The notes below the pieces were generated by a model. That model had not been told where the DNA came from. It saw only the letters and a list, made by a program, of their open reading frames with translations, and did no database searches. A stretch of 33,474 bases of DNA, from the NCBI GenBank assembly GCA_015711755.1, contig JACVIY010000011.1, positions 1 through 33,474 of the forward strand, given 5' to 3'. Every line of letters starts with the position of its first letter. The first letter of the stretch is position 1. This DNA comes from Candidatus Geothermincola secundus. Lineage in GTDB: Bacteria > Actinomycetota > Geothermincolia > Geothermincolales > Geothermincolaceae. Shown here piece after piece: positions 23,502-31,761 of the stretch. Both the position numbers and the translations under genes were made by a program.

Positions 23502-23743
23502 GCGGAGTCCGCGGATGGTCGGGCATCCGCCGGGCCGTCGCCCTCCTGCCGCTCCTCTTCCTTCCCTCGATGTTTTTTTTGCGGGATAGGTGGGGTCTGG
23601 CTTGTTGCCTCGCAGGACTGGCCTCGGTCCTCAAAGCCGGATCTGTCTGCGGCAGGGCGGCGGGCATGGGCGGGGTGAGCCGGGTGCTGTGGATGTCCCT
23701 GGCGGCTGCGGTTGGCGGCCTGATCTTCGCCATCGGGCTTTAA
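23498..23743 (+). CDS. 81-aa hypothetical membrane protein of the pseudokinase cluster
   Basis: TTG at 23498 overlaps the upstream TGA as TTGA, with GGGAGGGG just before it, which indicates translational coupling. The protein has hydrophobic segments AVALLPLLFLPSMFFL, GLACCLAGLASVL and VLWMSLAAAVGGLIFAIGL. Function unknown. It closes the plus-strand cluster before the convergent gene at 23848. Confidence 0.5.
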   Translation: MSGVRGWSGIRRAVALLPLLFLPSMFFLRDRWGLACCLAGLASVLKAGSVCGRAAGMGGVSRVLWMSLAAAVGGLIFAIGL

Positions 23744-23847
23744 AGCGCGAGAAGGCCGAATAGTGCCGACGTCACATCCGATTTACATACGTCAGCTGCA
23801 TTTATCCCCTAAGGGCATCTTGCCGCGCCGCTGCGGCGAGTTGGCTC

Positions 23848-24303
23848 TCACTTTCTCCTGACCATGAACTGCACCAGAAAGAAATAGAGCAGTAGCAGCC
23901 CGCAGGCGATGAAGAAGATGGCGGTCACCACCGCGGTGCGGGCGATGACGGCCGCTATGCATGTGCCCGCCGCCAGCGTCCCCAGCACCGCGTAGACCCG
24001 CATCCTCCGCTCCGCCGCCCTGCGCATATGATGCGGGCTTCTTCCGTATGACCCTTGCGGCGTCTGTTGGGGCATCGTGTTGTTGATCCCGGAGAAGAGC
24101 AGGGGGACGTTGAGTTTGCGCTTCGAGGTGAACGGGGCCCTGCCGTATTCGGAGGGGTTCACGGAGGCCGCCATCTCCAGCATGCTCTTGCGGAAGTGCT
24201 TAGTCGAATCAAGCGGCGACTCCTCTATCCTGCCGCGGACCAGGGGAGGCACGATCGCCAACATCGCTATCAGCCCCAGGACCAGGAAGCCCAGGATCTC
24301 CAC
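23848..24303 (-). CDS. hypothetical membrane protein
   Basis: 151 aa: an N-terminal helix (ILGFLVLGLIAMLAIVPPLV), a 70-residue cytoplasmic-looking basic region (RGRIEESPLDSTKHFRKSML..., rich in Arg, His and Gln) and two C-terminal helices (VYAVLGTLAAGTCIAAVIA and TAIFFIACGLLLLYFFLVQF), ending MVRRK. Starts with ATG at 24303 after GAGGTGGAG. It is divergent from xseA and convergent with the pseudokinase cluster; the intergenic space at 23744-23847 has only a weak 5-bp GC hairpin. Function unknown. Confidence 0.65.
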   Translation of the reverse strand: MEILGFLVLGLIAMLAIVPPLVRGRIEESPLDSTKHFRKSMLEMAASVNPSEYGRAPFTSKRKLNVPLLFSGINNTMPQQTPQGSYGRSPHHMRRAAERRMRVYAVLGTLAAGTCIAAVIARTAVVTAIFFIACGLLLLYFFLVQFMVRRK

Positions 24304-24529
24304 CTCAACCCCTCACCAATAACCCCGACGGACCCGGCATCCTCGGACTCGGAAACGCTTTCATCGAATTAGATCACCGACCGACGACATTTTTCAGGCC
24401 GCGCTCCCTAACCGAAAAATTTTCAACTCATTAAAAATTTCCACCAGTTCGGCCATTCACCTTCCGCATATCCAAAAAAATCTCAGGCGAAGCGATCCTT
24501 TGACGGAGAGGCGCGCTGTTTCAGGAAAA

Positions 24530-24625
24530 AGATCCCGCCGAGCGCCGAAGGGATTGTTCATGTGCGGCGATAAGAGGCAGGAGTTTATTATGGGGCTCTC
24601 AGGTGTAGAGATCCCGCCGAGCGCC
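24530..24625 (+). repeat. pair of 17-bp direct repeats upstream of xseA
   Basis: AGATCCCGCCGAGCGCC at 24530-24546 and 24609-24625 is identical in both copies. The spacing of 79 bp is close to 7.5 helical turns. It may be a tandem regulator site or the trace of a short duplication. Confidence 0.7.
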
Positions 24626-24646
24626 TAGATAGGCCTTTATCTGGGC

Positions 24647-24652
24647 TATAAT
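24647..24652 (+). promoter_or_regulatory. -10 box of xseA (leaderless arrangement)
   Basis: TATAAT at 24647-24652 ends 7 nt before the ATG at 24660. No ribosome site is present at a usable distance. The -35 position falls at the end of the second 17-bp repeat and is not consensus, so an activator is possible. Confidence 0.6.
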
Positions 24653-24659
24653 CAGGGGC

Positions 24660-26120
24660 ATGGATGGCGCGAACGGTTTCTCGGGGCAGCAGAAGGTCTT
24701 CTCGGTCAGCGAGGTCAACCGGCTGGCCGACGGAAGGCTCAAAGGCCTCGCCATCTGGGTGGAGGGGGAAGTCTGCGAGCTCCGGACGGGATATGAGGGT
24801 TTCGGCTTCTTCAGCCTGCGGGATCAGGAGGCCTCCCTGCAATGCGTCGCCTTCGGGGATGCTTGGCACCGCATGAAGGGCTGGCTCAGAGAAGGCACCA
24901 CCGTGCTGGCTCGGGGGGAACTCGGCATATATGTCAAGCGCGGGCAATACCGCATGAACGTCGCGGAGGCGGAGGAGAGCGGAGAGGGAAAACTGAGGCG
25001 GGAGTTCCAGCTGCTTTTCGAGAAGCTGTCGCGAGAGGGCCTGTTCGCCCAGGAGCTAAAGAAGCCCCTGCCCCCCTTTTCATTCCGTATCGGCCTGATC
25101 ACCTCACCCGAGGGGGCGGCTCTGCACGATGTGCTCACCACCTTAAGGCGGCGGTTTCCCGCGGCCCGCGTCTATCTGAGGGGCGCCAGGGTGCAGGGCG
25201 AGGGGGCCGAGGAGGATTTAGCCGCGGCCCTCCGCTTCTTCAATGATGTCTCCCCCTACTTTCCGGTGGATGTGATCATCCTGGCCCGGGGAGGCGGTTC
25301 CCTGGAGGACCTTCATCCCTTCAACACCGAGATGTTGGCCCGAGCCATCCGCGCGTCACGGATACCGGTGGTCAGCGGTGTCGGTCATGAGCCGGATTAC
25401 ACTATAGCCGACTTCGCGGCTGACCTCAGGGCCGCCACCCCCACCGCCGCGGCCCAGGCGGTGGCCCCGCTGCAGGCGGATCTGCTGAAAGGGCTGGCGG
25501 ACACCGGCAGGAGGCTGGACCGGGCCTTATCCAGGCGCATGGAGCGCGTTGAGCGCGAGCTGGCCCGCCTGTCGGAGAAGAGGTCGCTCTCATGTGCGGA
25601 TGCTTTGCTCTTCCCTGCCTCGCAGGAACTGGAGGAGGCGCATACCGCCCTTCTCAGGGCGGTGCGGGGTTGCCTGGAGCGGTGGGAGCGCAGGGTGGAG
25701 GAGAGGAGGGGCAGGCTTGTCAACCGGGGAAGGGAGCGCCGGGAGCTCCCGCTGCGCTTGCGGATGTTAGCGGAGAATGTCGGTCGCTCCGAACGGATGC
25801 GGTTGGAACGGCTCGAACTGGATCTCTCCCGACGCGGGGGTTCGCTCGCGGCCCAAGCTCTCCGCGCCCTGGAGAGGAAGGTGGAATGCTGGAAGAGGAA
25901 GGCGCTGAGGCTGGAAGGGCTCAGCCCCCTGCGCCCCCTGGCCCGCGGGTATTCCATCGCCTATCTTGAGGGTATGAGTAGGCCTCTCAAGGACTTTCGG
26001 GAGGCATCATCGGGAAAGCGGCTCCTGCTACGGCTCTATCGGGGAACTCTAAGGTGTTCGGTGGAGGGGGGCGAGGAGGAAAAGGAGGCGGCGATAATGG
26101 AGGTGCCCTCATGGGAATGA
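24660..26120 (+). CDS. xseA: exodeoxyribonuclease VII large subunit
   Basis: 486 aa, a little longer than average. An N-terminal OB-fold (about 12-105: VFSVSEVNRLADGRLKGLAI, WVEGEV, GFFSLRDQ) is followed by the catalytic domain. Family motifs are IGLITSPEGAALHDVLTTLR, DVIILARGGGSLEDLHPFN, IPVVSGVGHEPDYTIADFAA and RAATPTAAAQ. A long charged coiled-coil region (280-420) follows, with the C-terminal ARGYSI motif (LRPLARGYSIAYL). With XseB it degrades single-stranded DNA to oligonucleotides. ATG 24660 follows the -10 box directly; a second in-frame start is not needed. xseB follows after 143 bp. Confidence 0.95.
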   Translation: MDGANGFSGQQKVFSVSEVNRLADGRLKGLAIWVEGEVCELRTGYEGFGFFSLRDQEASLQCVAFGDAWHRMKGWLREGTTVLARGELGIYVKRGQYRMNVAEAEESGEGKLRREFQLLFEKLSREGLFAQELKKPLPPFSFRIGLITSPEGAALHDVLTTLRRRFPAARVYLRGARVQGEGAEEDLAAALRFFNDVSPYFPVDVIILARGGGSLEDLHPFNTEMLARAIRASRIPVVSGVGHEPDYTIADFAADLRAATPTAAAQAVAPLQADLLKGLADTGRRLDRALSRRMERVERELARLSEKRSLSCADALLFPASQELEEAHTALLRAVRGCLERWERRVEERRGRLVNRGRERRELPLRLRMLAENVGRSERMRLERLELDLSRRGGSLAAQALRALERKVECWKRKALRLEGLSPLRPLARGYSIAYLEGMSRPLKDFREASSGKRLLLRLYRGTLRCSVEGGEEEKEAAIMEVPSWE

Positions 26121-26263
26121 GGGGTGCCGGCCCGGCTGGGGCCGGTCCGCGAGTCGGGGCGGGCCGGTGGGGGAAGAGGGCCGGATGTCTCTTTGATTCC
26201 GGGCTTGCGGGCGGAGTGGGGGCGATTGGCACTCGATGAGTCGTTGATCTTCAGGAGGTGGAG

Positions 26264-26515
26264 ATGGAGAGCGAGGGAGCCACTTTCAAGCAGATGTTGG
26301 ACAGGCTGGAACAGATAGCCGAGATGCTGGAGAGGGAGGATCTGGAACTGGAGCAGAGCCTCGCCCTTTTCGAGGAAGCCGTGGGTCTGCTCAAGGCGAG
26401 CAAGCAGAAGCTGAGCGAGTCGCGCCAGAGGGTGGAGAGACTGCTCGGTTCCCTGGAGGAAGGGGTCGAGGCGGAGCCGCTGGAAAGCGAGGAGGAAGAG
26501 GCGGAAGAGGGCTGA
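26264..26515 (+). CDS. xseB: exodeoxyribonuclease VII small subunit
   Basis: 83 aa. The two-helix core FKQMLDRLEQIAEMLEREDL followed by ELEQSLALFEEAVGLLKASK is the XseB signature; an acidic tail (LESEEEEAEEG) follows. It binds the coiled coil of XseA to form the holoenzyme. I chose ATG 26264, with AGGAGG 5 nt upstream, over the GTG at 26258, which overlaps that site. Same strand as xseA, with a 143-bp gap that contains no gene. Confidence 0.93.
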   Translation: MESEGATFKQMLDRLEQIAEMLEREDLELEQSLALFEEAVGLLKASKQKLSESRQRVERLLGSLEEGVEAEPLESEEEEAEEG

Positions 26516-26623
26516 AAGACCGGATGCCGGCGTGGTTAGGCCTCATCCTCCAAGAGCTTTTGAGAGGGCGGGAGCATTTGGGGGAGCCGCGAGCCGCTGC
26601 GGCGGACGCCGCATCGGCTGATG

Positions 26624-26629
26624 TATAAT
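26624..26629 (+). promoter_or_regulatory. -10 box upstream of the LCP gene
   Basis: TATAAT at 26624-26629 has no clear -35. It would give a leader of about 75 nt, containing a possible GCCGGTT/AACCGGC hairpin (about 26638-26668), before the start at 26711. Confidence 0.5.
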
Positions 26630-26710
26630 CCTTTAAAGCCGGTTTGCGGCGTTGGGGAGGGAACCGGCGAGGAGTTCCCCGCCGTCATAAGGCGGACGGG
26701 AGACACGGGT

Positions 26711-28030
26711 GTGGAAATGAACGAGAGGCAGAGCAGGATGAAGCGTTCCGCCAGGAACCGCAGGATAAAAAGGAACAAAGTCTTTTTACTGCTGAAGTCG
26801 GGTCTGGCGCTGATCCTGGTGGGCGGGGCGCTGGCGGGCCTGATCAGGATACGCAGCATATACGGTTGGGCCAAGTGGAACTACGGGTCATCTTTCTACG
26901 AAGTCGAGACAGTCGAGGGCACGGACGAATGGAAAGGGCCGCAGGAGCCCCTCAACTTCATATGTATAGGCATCGATCGGGGCAGCAACAAGGGGGAGAC
27001 CGGCTGGTGCCGATCAGATGTCCTCATCTTCGTGTCCGCCGACTTCAAGGAAAAGAGGGCGGCCCTGGTGTCCATACCGCGCGACACCAAGGTAACCATC
27101 GAGGGCTACGGGACCGAGAAGATAAACGCGGCCCATGCCTATTACGGCCCCAGCGGGGCCATAACGGCCGTGAAGAACCTTTTAGGGGTGGAGAAGATCC
27201 ATTACTACGTCGAGCTGGATTTCGAGTCCTTCCGCAATATCGTCAATGCGATCGGCGGCGTCAGCATGCACCTCGACCATGAGATAAGGGACCCCAAGGT
27301 CGGGTGCCTGCCCAAAGGGGACGTCTTCCTCAACGGAGACAGCGCGCTCATCCTGGTGCGCTCGAGGGCGCTTCCCGATGGCGACCTCGACCGCATCAAG
27401 AACCAGCAGAAGTTCCTGACTGCCATGGTCAAAAGGACCCTGGAGACCGTTCGGAGCTACGACGATATCCGCAGGGTGCTCAACGCCGTCATCCCCTACC
27501 TGCTCACCGATATCCCGGGAGGCGATCTCATCCAGATGGCCGAGTGGATGAGGGGGATAAGCCTGGAAAACATCCAGATGGCCACCATCCCCGGAAGTGC
27601 CCCCACGCCCAGGGCCGGCCAGCCCTGGTATTTCATCCACGACCCGGCGGGGACCGCCGCCCTCATGGAGAACGTCAAGAGATACTGCATGGTAACGCCT
27701 CCTGCGGATGCGGCTGAGGGGAAAGGCGCGGAGGCCCAGATTGAGAAGAGCGGCCTCTCCCTGATGTTGCTGAATGGGGCCGGCAAACAGGGGCTGGCTG
27801 GCCGGGCGGCCGACAAGCTGCGTTCCCTGGGGTACTCCCCGGCCACAGGCAACGCCCGGAATATATATGACCGGACCACCGTTTATGCGGCCCCCGGATA
27901 CCTGGAGGCGGCGTCCCAGGTGCTAAGGGATCTCTGGGGCGACCGCGGCGCTCCCATAACCGAGGACCAGGACGTGACCGGGTCCAATAAGGCCAAGGTG
28001 GTGGTGGTGCTCGGGCGCGACTATTATTGA
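26711..28030 (+). CDS. LytR-CpsA-Psr (LCP) family cell-wall glycopolymer transferase
   Basis: About 439 aa. A basic N-terminus (KRSARNRRIKRNK) and one membrane helix (VFLLLKSGLALILVGGALAG) lead into an extracellular LCP domain (about 75-220): LNFICIGIDRG, CRSDVLIFVSADF, ALVSIPRDTKVTIEGYG, EKINAAHAYYGP and GGVSMHLDHEIRD. The C-terminal LytR_C domain covers about 345-435 (LMLLNGAGKQGLAGRAADKL, then TTVYAAPGYLEAASQVL). LCP proteins move lipid-linked polymers onto peptidoglycan. GTG 26711, with GGGAG 8 nt upstream, fits best; ATG 26717 is an alternative. The frame runs open back to 26621, but the upstream codons overlap the promoter. Confidence 0.9.
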   Translation: MEMNERQSRMKRSARNRRIKRNKVFLLLKSGLALILVGGALAGLIRIRSIYGWAKWNYGSSFYEVETVEGTDEWKGPQEPLNFICIGIDRGSNKGETGWCRSDVLIFVSADFKEKRAALVSIPRDTKVTIEGYGTEKINAAHAYYGPSGAITAVKNLLGVEKIHYYVELDFESFRNIVNAIGGVSMHLDHEIRDPKVGCLPKGDVFLNGDSALILVRSRALPDGDLDRIKNQQKFLTAMVKRTLETVRSYDDIRRVLNAVIPYLLTDIPGGDLIQMAEWMRGISLENIQMATIPGSAPTPRAGQPWYFIHDPAGTAALMENVKRYCMVTPPADAAEGKGAEAQIEKSGLSLMLLNGAGKQGLAGRAADKLRSLGYSPATGNARNIYDRTTVYAAPGYLEAASQVLRDLWGDRGAPITEDQDVTGSNKAKVVVVLGRDYY

Positions 28031-28108
28031 GCCGCGGGATAAAGTTCAGCCACCGGCAGGCCTCACGTCCTCCCCACCCCCAAGGGAACGGTTTCTCCTT
28101 GCCCCCTG

Positions 28109-28114
28109 TATAAT
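28109..28114 (+). promoter_or_regulatory. -10 box of the EamA transporter gene (leaderless arrangement)
   Basis: TATAAT at 28109-28114 ends 6 nt before the GTG at 28121, so the transcript should start at or next to the start codon. No ribosome site precedes this GTG. Confidence 0.55.
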
Positions 28115-28120
28115 GGGGCG

Positions 28121-29050
28121 GTGATAGGAGTGCGCGCCAAAGGCTATCTTTCGGTTTTCGCGGCCGTGTTCCTCTTCAGCACGGTGGAGGCGGCGGCCAA
28201 GCTCATCCACCGGCTCTACGGACCCTCCGAGATAGACCACCGGCAGCTGGCCTTCCTGCGTTTTCTCTTCGCCGGGATATTCCTGGCGGTGGTGCTGGCC
28301 GCGAGCGGCCGTCTGCGAGTGGCCCTTACCGCCCTGCGACGCGACACTCTGCCCGTGCTCTTTCTGGGGGTGCTGGGCATATATCTCACCTTCACCCTTT
28401 ACTACTGGGGCTTGGAGAGGACCCGCGCTTCCACCGCCGCGGTGGTGTTCTGCGTCAACCCCGCTTTCGTCGCGGCCCTTGCCCGCCCCCTGCTCAAGGA
28501 GTCCTTCCGCTGGAGGGGGTGGCTGGGGGTGGGGCTGGGCCTTGCCGGGGCGGCTCTGGCCGTTCTTGGTTCCGGCTCCGGCGGCCCGCCTGGACGTTCC
28601 GAGCTGTTGGGAGGAGCGGCGGTGCTGGCGGCGGCCTTCTGCTGGTCTCTTTACACCATAGTGGGCAAGAGATACTCGGAGAAGTACGGGGAGACCCCCG
28701 TATCCTTTGTCGGGATTGCCATAGGGGCCGCTCTGTTCCTGGCCACCATCGGCCTGCGCGGCGAACTCCACCGCTTTCTCGGTCTGCATGCCGAGACCTG
28801 GCTCATCTGCCTTTATATCGGGGTCATGACCGTTGGGGTAGCGTATCTCCTCTATTTCGGCGGGCTGCGCAGGGTCCCCGCCTCCTCCGGCGCCAGCCTC
28901 TTCTTCCTCAAGCCGTCCCTGGCGGTGATGCTGGCCTGGCTGGTCCTGGGGGAGAGCCCGGGCCCCCTGTGGCTTCCTGTTCTCCTATCCAGCGCGGGCA
29001 TCGTCCTCACCACCTGGCGCAGCGTGCGGGAGGAGTGGGTGGAGGATTGA
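28121..29050 (+). CDS. EamA/DMT-superfamily transporter
   Basis: 309 aa with ten predicted membrane helices in two homologous halves, the DMT (drug/metabolite transporter) layout. The first half contains LAFLRFLFAGIFLAVVLA and LTFTLYYWGLERTRASTAAV; the second contains ELLGGAAVLAAAFCWSLYTI and VAYLLYFGGLRRVPASSGAS, the usual EamA glycine-rich signatures. The substrate cannot be deduced. It starts with GTG 28121 in leaderless style. It is convergent with the metallo-beta-lactamase gene, only 20 bp apart. Confidence 0.88.
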   Translation: MIGVRAKGYLSVFAAVFLFSTVEAAAKLIHRLYGPSEIDHRQLAFLRFLFAGIFLAVVLAASGRLRVALTALRRDTLPVLFLGVLGIYLTFTLYYWGLERTRASTAAVVFCVNPAFVAALARPLLKESFRWRGWLGVGLGLAGAALAVLGSGSGGPPGRSELLGGAAVLAAAFCWSLYTIVGKRYSEKYGETPVSFVGIAIGAALFLATIGLRGELHRFLGLHAETWLICLYIGVMTVGVAYLLYFGGLRRVPASSGASLFFLKPSLAVMLAWLVLGESPGPLWLPVLLSSAGIVLTTWRSVREEWVED

Positions 29051-29070
29051 GACGAGGGGCGCGGATGCCC

Positions 29071-29784
29071 TCAGCTAAGGCACATGCGGGAGCGCTTTTT
29101 CAGGAAGCTGGAAAGGCGGTCGCAGGCATCGTCACCTCTCAAGGGAGGACCGTGCCCGAAATGGATCTCCCGCACTTCGGTTGAGATGATGCGGCGCACG
29201 CCGTCCAATACGCCCTCCAGGTCCCAGGAAAAGGAGAGGGTGGGCAGCCACAGTTTCCCCAACATATGGGAGACGGCGTCTCCGGCCAGCAGCCATCCCT
29301 CGCCGGGATTATGGAGGCAGACGGACCCGGGGGTGTGCCCGGGGACGTGCATCACCAGCGTGCCGGGCAGGCCCTCGACCTCCGAACCGTCTTCGAGAAA
29401 CCCGTCCACAGCCGCTGCGGGATATGCGCTGCATTTGAGCACGGGGCGGGGGAAGCGGGACAGCATCCGGCCGGCGCGAGAGAAATCCGAGCCGGCGGGC
29501 GGCCGCTCCTTCCCCTCGATGAAAGGCGCGTCAGCCGGGTGCGCGAGTATCATCGCCCCGGCCTCGCTTTTCAGCGCGGCCGCGTTTCCCGCATGGTCGG
29601 GGTGGTGGTGGGTGAGTACTATGCGGGAGATGTCGGAGGGCCGCAAACCGGCCCTCCGCAGCCCTTTCGCCACGGCATCCCGGCGTCCCGGCCAGCCCGT
29701 GTCCACCAGCACCGCCTCTTCCCCCACCAGCAGGTGGGCGTTGGCCAGGAGGTCTCCTATGCGGTGGATGCTGGTGCGAGGCAC
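29071..29784 (-). CDS. metallo-beta-lactamase-fold hydrolase
   Basis: 237 aa. The metal-binding motif is H59-x-H61-x-D63-H64 (LTHHHPDHAG), with H150 (VPGHTPGS), D169 (LLAGDAVS) and a C-terminal His (IHFGHGPP), so both metal sites appear complete. The family includes glyoxalase II-like thioesterases and lactonases. It starts with GTG 29784, 13 bp after the CoA-transferase B gene on the same strand. Thioester hydrolysis linked to the CoA-transferase is therefore plausible but not shown. Confidence 0.88.
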   Translation of the reverse strand: MPRTSIHRIGDLLANAHLLVGEEAVLVDTGWPGRRDAVAKGLRRAGLRPSDISRIVLTHHHPDHAGNAAALKSEAGAMILAHPADAPFIEGKERPPAGSDFSRAGRMLSRFPRPVLKCSAYPAAAVDGFLEDGSEVEGLPGTLVMHVPGHTPGSVCLHNPGEGWLLAGDAVSHMLGKLWLPTLSFSWDLEGVLDGVRRIISTEVREIHFGHGPPLRGDDACDRLSSFLKKRSRMCLS

Positions 29785-29797
29785 GCCCGCCGCCCGT

Positions 29798-30565
29798 TCA
29801 CCTTCCGATGATGTAGCGGTGCGGGTCCACCTCGCTGCGCAGGATGCTCAGCTCTTCCTCGGTGGGAGGCGGGGTCTCCACCACCTCCGGCGCCTTCAGC
29901 AGCTCGAAGCCGCAGTTCTCCTGGACCTGCTCGAAGGTGAAACCGTGGTGGATGGACTCCACCCGCATGCGCTTGCTGTCGGGGTCGTAGCCCATGACGG
30001 CCATGTTGGTGATGACCTTGTAGGGGCCGGTGTTGGCGGGGAGCCCCGCCTCCTCCCGGGCGTTGCCCCCGGTCAGGTAGCCGGGGGTGGTGATGAAGCT
30101 CACTCTCTCCACGAAGCGCCTGGCGTCCTGGGGGGTTATCACCATTATCCTCCAGCAGAAGGAGGCGAAATCGTTGGCACCGCCTGAGCCGGGGAAGCGC
30201 ACCTTGGGGTTGGCCCAATCGCCGATGACGGTGGAATTGAGGTTGCCGTACATGTCTATCTGGGCCCCTCCGAGGAAGGTGTAGTCCACCATCCCGCGCT
30301 GGCAGGTCTCCATGATCTCGCACATGCCGCTGGCCATCACCGCCTTGTAGAAGGTGCGGGAGTCCCCCACCGATATGGGCATGGTGGGCAGCAGGGGGGA
30401 GATGCCCCCGGCCTCGAACATGATCACCAGGTTGGGGGCTTTGGTCTTCTGGGCCAGCATGGCCGCGGCGCAGGGGGCGCCGGTGCCCACCCCCACGGTG
30501 GCCCCGTCCTCCAGCTCGCGGGAAGCGGCCACTATCATCAGCTCCATGGTGTTGTAATCTGCCAT
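29798..30565 (-). CDS. gctB: CoA-transferase subunit B (glutaconate CoA-transferase type)
   Basis: 255 aa, family I CoA-transferase beta subunit. GATVGVGTGAPCAAAMLAQK is the N-terminal CoA/oxyanion region. E51 in IMFEAGGISP lies where the catalytic glutamate of GctB is expected, arguing for a true transferase. IpdAB-type ring hydrolases lack this residue. Further motifs are YTFLGGAQIDMYGNLNST and RFPGSGGANDFASF. With subunit A it should move CoA between acyl groups (glutaconate or another acid; substrate not certain). It starts with ATG 30565 after GGGAGGGACGGAG, 13 bp from the A-subunit stop. Confidence 0.85.
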   Translation of the reverse strand: MADYNTMELMIVAASRELEDGATVGVGTGAPCAAAMLAQKTKAPNLVIMFEAGGISPLLPTMPISVGDSRTFYKAVMASGMCEIMETCQRGMVDYTFLGGAQIDMYGNLNSTVIGDWANPKVRFPGSGGANDFASFCWRIMVITPQDARRFVERVSFITTPGYLTGGNAREEAGLPANTGPYKVITNMAVMGYDPDSKRMRVESIHHGFTFEQVQENCGFELLKAPEVVETPPPTEEELSILRSEVDPHRYIIGR

Positions 30566-30578
30566 CTCCGTCCCTCCC

Positions 30579-31568
30579 TCAGTCCAGCTCGATGAGGTGT
30601 TCCTGCGCCCTCAGCTGGTTGATGCGCTCGATGCCCCCGTTGAGCTCCAGGTACTCGTTGAAATCCTTGGTGCCGTAGATCTGCTCGTCCAGGAACTTCC
30701 GGAACTCCTCGGGGTCCGTCTCCACCTGCAGCCACTTCTTCAGGTGCTCCTCGTCCGAGTAATACTCGTAGGGCATGTTCCCGGGGTAGCTGCCGAAGGG
30801 CACCTCACAGACCGCGTCCACCAGGAAGTAGGGGATCACCGTCTGGGTGGGATCGGAACGTATCTCCTCATTGTGGACGAGGCGCTCGCAGGTGATGATG
30901 AGGTGCTTGGCGGCGCGGGCCAGCTCCAGGTCGGCTATGGAGATGCCGCGGATGCGGCAGTTTCCGAAGACGTCGGCCTCGTGCACGTGGATGGCGGCCA
31001 CGTCCGGCCAGAGGGCGGGATACAAGGCCATCTTCTTGCCGGTGAAGGGGCACTGCACCACCTTGACCGCGCTGTGCTTGAAGGTGTCGGTGCCCATGAT
31101 GTTGCGCCCCGGCACGAAGGAGACCCCCATGGCCGCCGCCTTCAGGCGCAGGGCCATGGCATAGTTGGTCCATTCGCACACGGTGACCTTGCCGCTCTCC
31201 ATGTAGCGGCGGGCGTTGGGCGACAGCCCCCGCGCTTCCAGTCCGATGATGTAGGCGATGTCGCAGCGGTCGAAGACCTCGCCCGCTGCCAGTATCTGGA
31301 AGTCGTGGGTGGAGGTGTGGCCGGCGAAGATAAGGTTCTTCTTGCGCTGGCGGACGATCTCATGGCAGATGGCGGTGGGGATGCGGTTGGCCCCGAAGCC
31401 CCCTATGGCCAGGTATTCTCCGTCGTGCACGAACTTCTCCACCGCTTCCCGCACGGTCATCAGCTTGTTGGCCATGGCGCGTTTCTTTGTGCGGAAGAAC
31501 TCGCGCGCCTTGTCGGGATCGGGATCCATGAAAAGCGGGCCGTCTCCCTGGGCTATCACGTCGAACAT
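30579..31568 (-). CDS. gctA: CoA-transferase subunit A (glutaconate CoA-transferase type)
   Basis: 329 aa. NKLMTVREAVEKFVHDGEYL, then AIGGFGANRIPTAICHEIVR, and DIAYIIGLEARGLSPNARRY match the alpha subunits of family I CoA-transferases. Later motifs (FTGKKMALYPALWPDVAAIH followed by VHEADVFGNCRI) agree. I chose ATG 31568, with GGGAGGGAG upstream; the frame is open to 31655 but those codons look non-coding. It is the first gene of a minus-strand operon with subunit B and a metallo-beta-lactamase-fold protein. The divergent gene at 31762 shares a 193-bp intergenic region that contains an AT-rich TAGATGATATTCT stretch suitable for a minus-strand -10. Confidence 0.87.
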   Translation of the reverse strand: MFDVIAQGDGPLFMDPDPDKAREFFRTKKRAMANKLMTVREAVEKFVHDGEYLAIGGFGANRIPTAICHEIVRQRKKNLIFAGHTSTHDFQILAAGEVFDRCDIAYIIGLEARGLSPNARRYMESGKVTVCEWTNYAMALRLKAAAMGVSFVPGRNIMGTDTFKHSAVKVVQCPFTGKKMALYPALWPDVAAIHVHEADVFGNCRIRGISIADLELARAAKHLIITCERLVHNEEIRSDPTQTVIPYFLVDAVCEVPFGSYPGNMPYEYYSDEEHLKKWLQVETDPEEFRKFLDEQIYGTKDFNEYLELNGGIERINQLRAQEHLIELD

Positions 31569-31761
31569 GCTCTCCCTCCCTCTCGGTCCGTTTTCCGAAA
31601 CCGCCGGCGCCGGGAGCGCCGGTTGCGTAAAGCCGTCCGCATTCCTTCTTCCCAAGATGCGGGGAAAAGAATATCATCTAACCTGGGGCTTGGCAACCGG
31701 GCGGCGGGTCCCGAAAAGCGGCTGTCAGCAGGGATGATGTGGTCGGGAGGGGAGTGTCGGA

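Larger units (their letters stand above)
24304..24659. other. intergenic region between a membrane-protein gene and xseA
   Basis: No gene is seen. The part from 24390 to 24480 is AT-rich with several A- and T-runs and could hold the minus-strand promoter. The 17-bp word AGATCCCGCCGAGCGCC occurs at 24530-24546 and again at 24609-24625, 79 bp apart, each preceded by TCAGG a few bases upstream. The second copy ends 21 bp before the xseA -10 box, overlapping its -35 position. Confidence 0.6.
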
